From NCBI RefSeq assembly GCF_000425745.1, contig NZ_KE384442.1, positions 252,968 to 316,967 of the forward strand: 64,000 bases of DNA, written 5' to 3'. The notes beneath the pieces are model-generated. The model was not told the origin of the DNA. It did not search any database and saw nothing but the letters and a program-made list of their open reading frames with translations. This document shows positions 62,164 to 64,000 of the stretch, piece by piece. A program made the translations under genes and the position numbers. Source of the DNA: Pseudomonas cremoricolorata DSM 17059 = NBRC 16634. Its GTDB lineage: Bacteria; Pseudomonadota; Gammaproteobacteria; Pseudomonadales; Pseudomonadaceae. Position 1 is the stretch's first letter. The number at the start of each line of letters is the position of its first letter.

Positions 62164-62172
62164 TGGTATAAC
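62164..62172 (+). promoter_or_regulatory. rpsB: extended -10 promoter of rpsB-tsf
   Basis: TGGTATAAC (62164-62172) is an extended -10 element about 145 bases before the rpsB start. The long leader (about 62180-62314) contains GC-rich hairpin potential and fits the known feedback control of rpsB-tsf by ribosomal protein S2 in gammaproteobacteria. The -35 is poor. Confidence 0.55.
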
Positions 62173-62314
62173 ATGCGCCGCTTTCGGGGGCGTCCCCGCG
62201 AGCATAAACCCACACACGTGTCGACACGATGGCCTGGGTGCCCGGAATCCGCAGGATTCTCGGGTTGGTCATTGGGATACGTGGAGGCCCAACCCGACTT
62301 ATCAAGGAACTATC

Positions 62315-63052
62315 ATGTCCCAAGTCAACATGCGCGATATGCTGAAGGCCGGTGTGCACTTCGGCCACCAGACCCGTTACTGGAACCCGAAAATGGGCAA
62401 GTACATTTTCGGCGCGCGCAACAAGATCCACATCATCAACCTGGAAAAAACCCTGCCAATGTTCAACGAAGCTCTGGCTTTCGTAGAGCGTCTGGCTCAG
62501 GGCAAGAACAAGATCATGTTCGTCGGCACCAAGCGTTCCGCCGGCAAGATCGTCGCCGAGCAAGCTGCTCGTGCCGGTTCGCCCTACGTTGATCACCGCT
62601 GGTTGGGCGGCATGCTGACCAACTACAAAACCATCCGTGCTTCGATCAAGCGTCTGCGCGACCTGGAAACCCAGGCCGAAGATGGCACCTTTGCCAAGCT
62701 GACCAAGAAAGAAGCCCTGATGCGCTCGCGTGATCTGGAAAAGCTGGACCGCAGCCTGGGTGGTATCAAGGACATGGGCGGCCTGCCTGATGCCCTGTTC
62801 GTGATCGACGTCGACCACGAGCGCATCGCTATCACCGAAGCCAACAAGCTGGGCATCCCGGTCATCGGCGTTGTCGATACCAACAGCAGCCCGGAAGGTG
62901 TTGATTACATCATCCCAGGCAACGACGACGCCATCCGCGCCATCGAGCTGTACATGACTTCGATGGCTGACGCCATCATCCGCGGCCGCAACAACGTTGC
63001 TGGCGGCACCGAAGTCTACGCTGAAGAAGCGGCTGCACCTGCTGCTGAGTAA
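62315..63052 (+). CDS. rpsB: 30S ribosomal protein S2
   Basis: 245 residues from ATG 62315 with AAGGA 6 bases upstream. MSQVNMRDMLKAGVHFGHQT and WNPKMGKYIFGARN are the S2 signature; PDALFVIDVDHERIAITEAN is the second conserved region. Codon use is highly biased as expected of a ribosomal gene. It precedes tsf. Confidence 0.98.
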   Translation: MSQVNMRDMLKAGVHFGHQTRYWNPKMGKYIFGARNKIHIINLEKTLPMFNEALAFVERLAQGKNKIMFVGTKRSAGKIVAEQAARAGSPYVDHRWLGGMLTNYKTIRASIKRLRDLETQAEDGTFAKLTKKEALMRSRDLEKLDRSLGGIKDMGGLPDALFVIDVDHERIAITEANKLGIPVIGVVDTNSSPEGVDYIIPGNDDAIRAIELYMTSMADAIIRGRNNVAGGTEVYAEEAAAPAAE

Positions 63053-63080
63053 GTGACGCGTCGCGTCTGACTTGGCACGC

Positions 63081-63105
63081 AAAAAGGGGGCTCTGCCCCC
63101 TTTTT
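63081..63105. terminator. terminator/attenuator between rpsB and tsf
   Basis: AAAAAGGGGGC (63081-63091) then TCT and GCCCCCTTTTT (63095-63105): a GC stem with T-run, able to end transcription in both directions. It probably sets the rpsB:tsf transcript ratio. Confidence 0.85.
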
Positions 63106-63238
63106 GCCACCTTGAAATCCTGCTGTCAGCATGTCCCGCGCATCATCGGCGTGCTGAACCAACACAGCGGATGAGCAGAATTGAACGCCCGTGATGAGCG
63201 GGTGGAATGGTTGAAAAACTTTCCAAGAGGATTTTGAA

Positions 63239-64000
63239 ATGGCAGAAATTACTGCAGCGCTGGTCAAAGAACTGCGCGAGCGTACCGGCGAAGGCATGAT
63301 GGATTGCAAGAAAGCCCTGACCAAGGCTGGCGGCGACATCGAAAAAGCCATTGATGACATGCGTGCTTCGGGCGCCATCAAGGCTGCCAAGAAAGCAGGC
63401 AACGTCGCTGCTGAAGGCGCCATCGCGGTCAAGACCGACGGTAAAGCCGCCGTTCTGCTGGAAGTGAACTCGCAGACCGACTTCCTCGCCCTGCAAGACG
63501 ACTTCAAGAACTTCGTCGCTGAAAGCCTCGAAGAAGCCTTCGCCCAGAAGCTGACCGACGCCGCGCCGCTGATCGCTTCGCGCGAAGCTGCTCGTGAAGC
63601 CCTGGTCGCCAAGTGCGGCGAAAACGTCAACATTCGTCGCCTGGCGCGCGTCGAAGGCGACGTGGTCGGTGCCTACCTGCACGGCAACAAGATCGGCGCT
63701 GTCGTCGTTCTGCAAGGCGGTGACGTCGAGCTGGCGAAAAACATCGCCATGCACGTTGCAGCGTCCAACCCCGAGTTCCTGGATTCGTCGGAAATCTCCG
63801 CCGAGGCCATCGAGCGCGAGAAGAGCGTGTTCCTGCAACTGAACGCCGACAAGATCGCCGGCAAGCCGGAAAACATCGTTGAAAACATGATCAACGGCCG
63901 CATCACCAAGTTCAAGGCTGAAGCCTCGCTGAAAGAGCAGGCCTTCGTCATGAACCCGGAAGTCAAAGTCGGCGAACTGGCCAAGAAAGCTGGCGCTGAA
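63239..64000 (+). CDS. tsf: elongation factor Ts, 3' end outside window
   Basis: ATG 63239 after AAGAGGA; 254 codons are visible of about 287. It exchanges GDP for GTP on EF-Tu. N-terminal domain LVKELRERTGEGMMDCKKAL and the NSQTDFLALQDDFKNFV core are present, with the TDF motif that contacts EF-Tu. Second gene of the rpsB-tsf pair. Confidence 0.97.
   Translation, partial: MAEITAALVKELRERTGEGMMDCKKALTKAGGDIEKAIDDMRASGAIKAAKKAGNVAAEGAIAVKTDGKAAVLLEVNSQTDFLALQDDFKNFVAESLEEAFAQKLTDAAPLIASREAAREALVAKCGENVNIRRLARVEGDVVGAYLHGNKIGAVVVLQGGDVELAKNIAMHVAASNPEFLDSSEISAEAIEREKSVFLQLNADKIAGKPENIVENMINGRITKFKAEASLKEQAFVMNPEVKVGELAKKAGAE

Overview
The window reads as a chromosome segment of a Pseudomonas species (putida/fluorescens type). 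The outer parts are GC-rich and hold conserved housekeeping genes in the order expected for that genus: plsB, a cspA-type gene, rlmA, dapE, tcdA-csdE-csdA and dapD on the left, and dapC-glnD, map, rpsB and tsf on the right. Gene order and protein features were recognised by eye; no database search was possible.

Layout. (1) 1-15272: end of an RND pump, a DUF4197 protein, two YbaY-like proteins, plsB, a cold-shock protein, rlmA, dapE, a GH17-GT2 glucan synthase, the CsdA/CsdE/TcdA set, dapD and an ArsC/Spx-like reductase. (2) 15535-17689: a divergent EamA transporter / LysR regulator pair with lower GC. (3) 17857-57177: a CPA1 Na+/H+ antiporter gene split by an insertion of about 37.7 kb. Its 5' part lies at 17857-18064 and its 3' part at 55732-57177. 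(4) 57235-64000: dapC, glnD, map, rpsB and the start of tsf.

The insertion (about 18065-55731) is a defence island without visible conjugation or replication genes. Its right end carries four tightly coupled genes: three large tyrosine-recombinase-like proteins and a small coiled-coil protein. This arrangement resembles Tn554-type and 'mobile trio' elements. Next to them lies a complete, diverged copy of the antiporter gene that the island disrupts, in the same orientation, apparently a carried replacement. The ends share a short inverted repeat (ACACCCCA) and subterminal GGTGTCCAT boxes.

Cargo from left to right: an ABC-three-component (DUF3732) operon, an XRE regulator, small unknown genes, a DUF2971 protein, a TIR protein, an IS66 remnant, an operon of MBL hydrolase plus E2-E1-JAB fusion plus four-helix membrane protein, an MvaT-family silencer, a Cys/His-rich protein with a membrane metallopeptidase, a 49-aa ORF with a membrane coiled-coil protein, a nuclease-STAND-TPR-SEC-C protein, a DUF2384-like small protein, a HEPN protein, a HEPN-RES protein and an HNH protein. 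Most are NTP-, NAD+- or nucleic-acid-targeting families known from anti-phage or toxin systems. The MvaT paralogue may help keep this cargo quiet.
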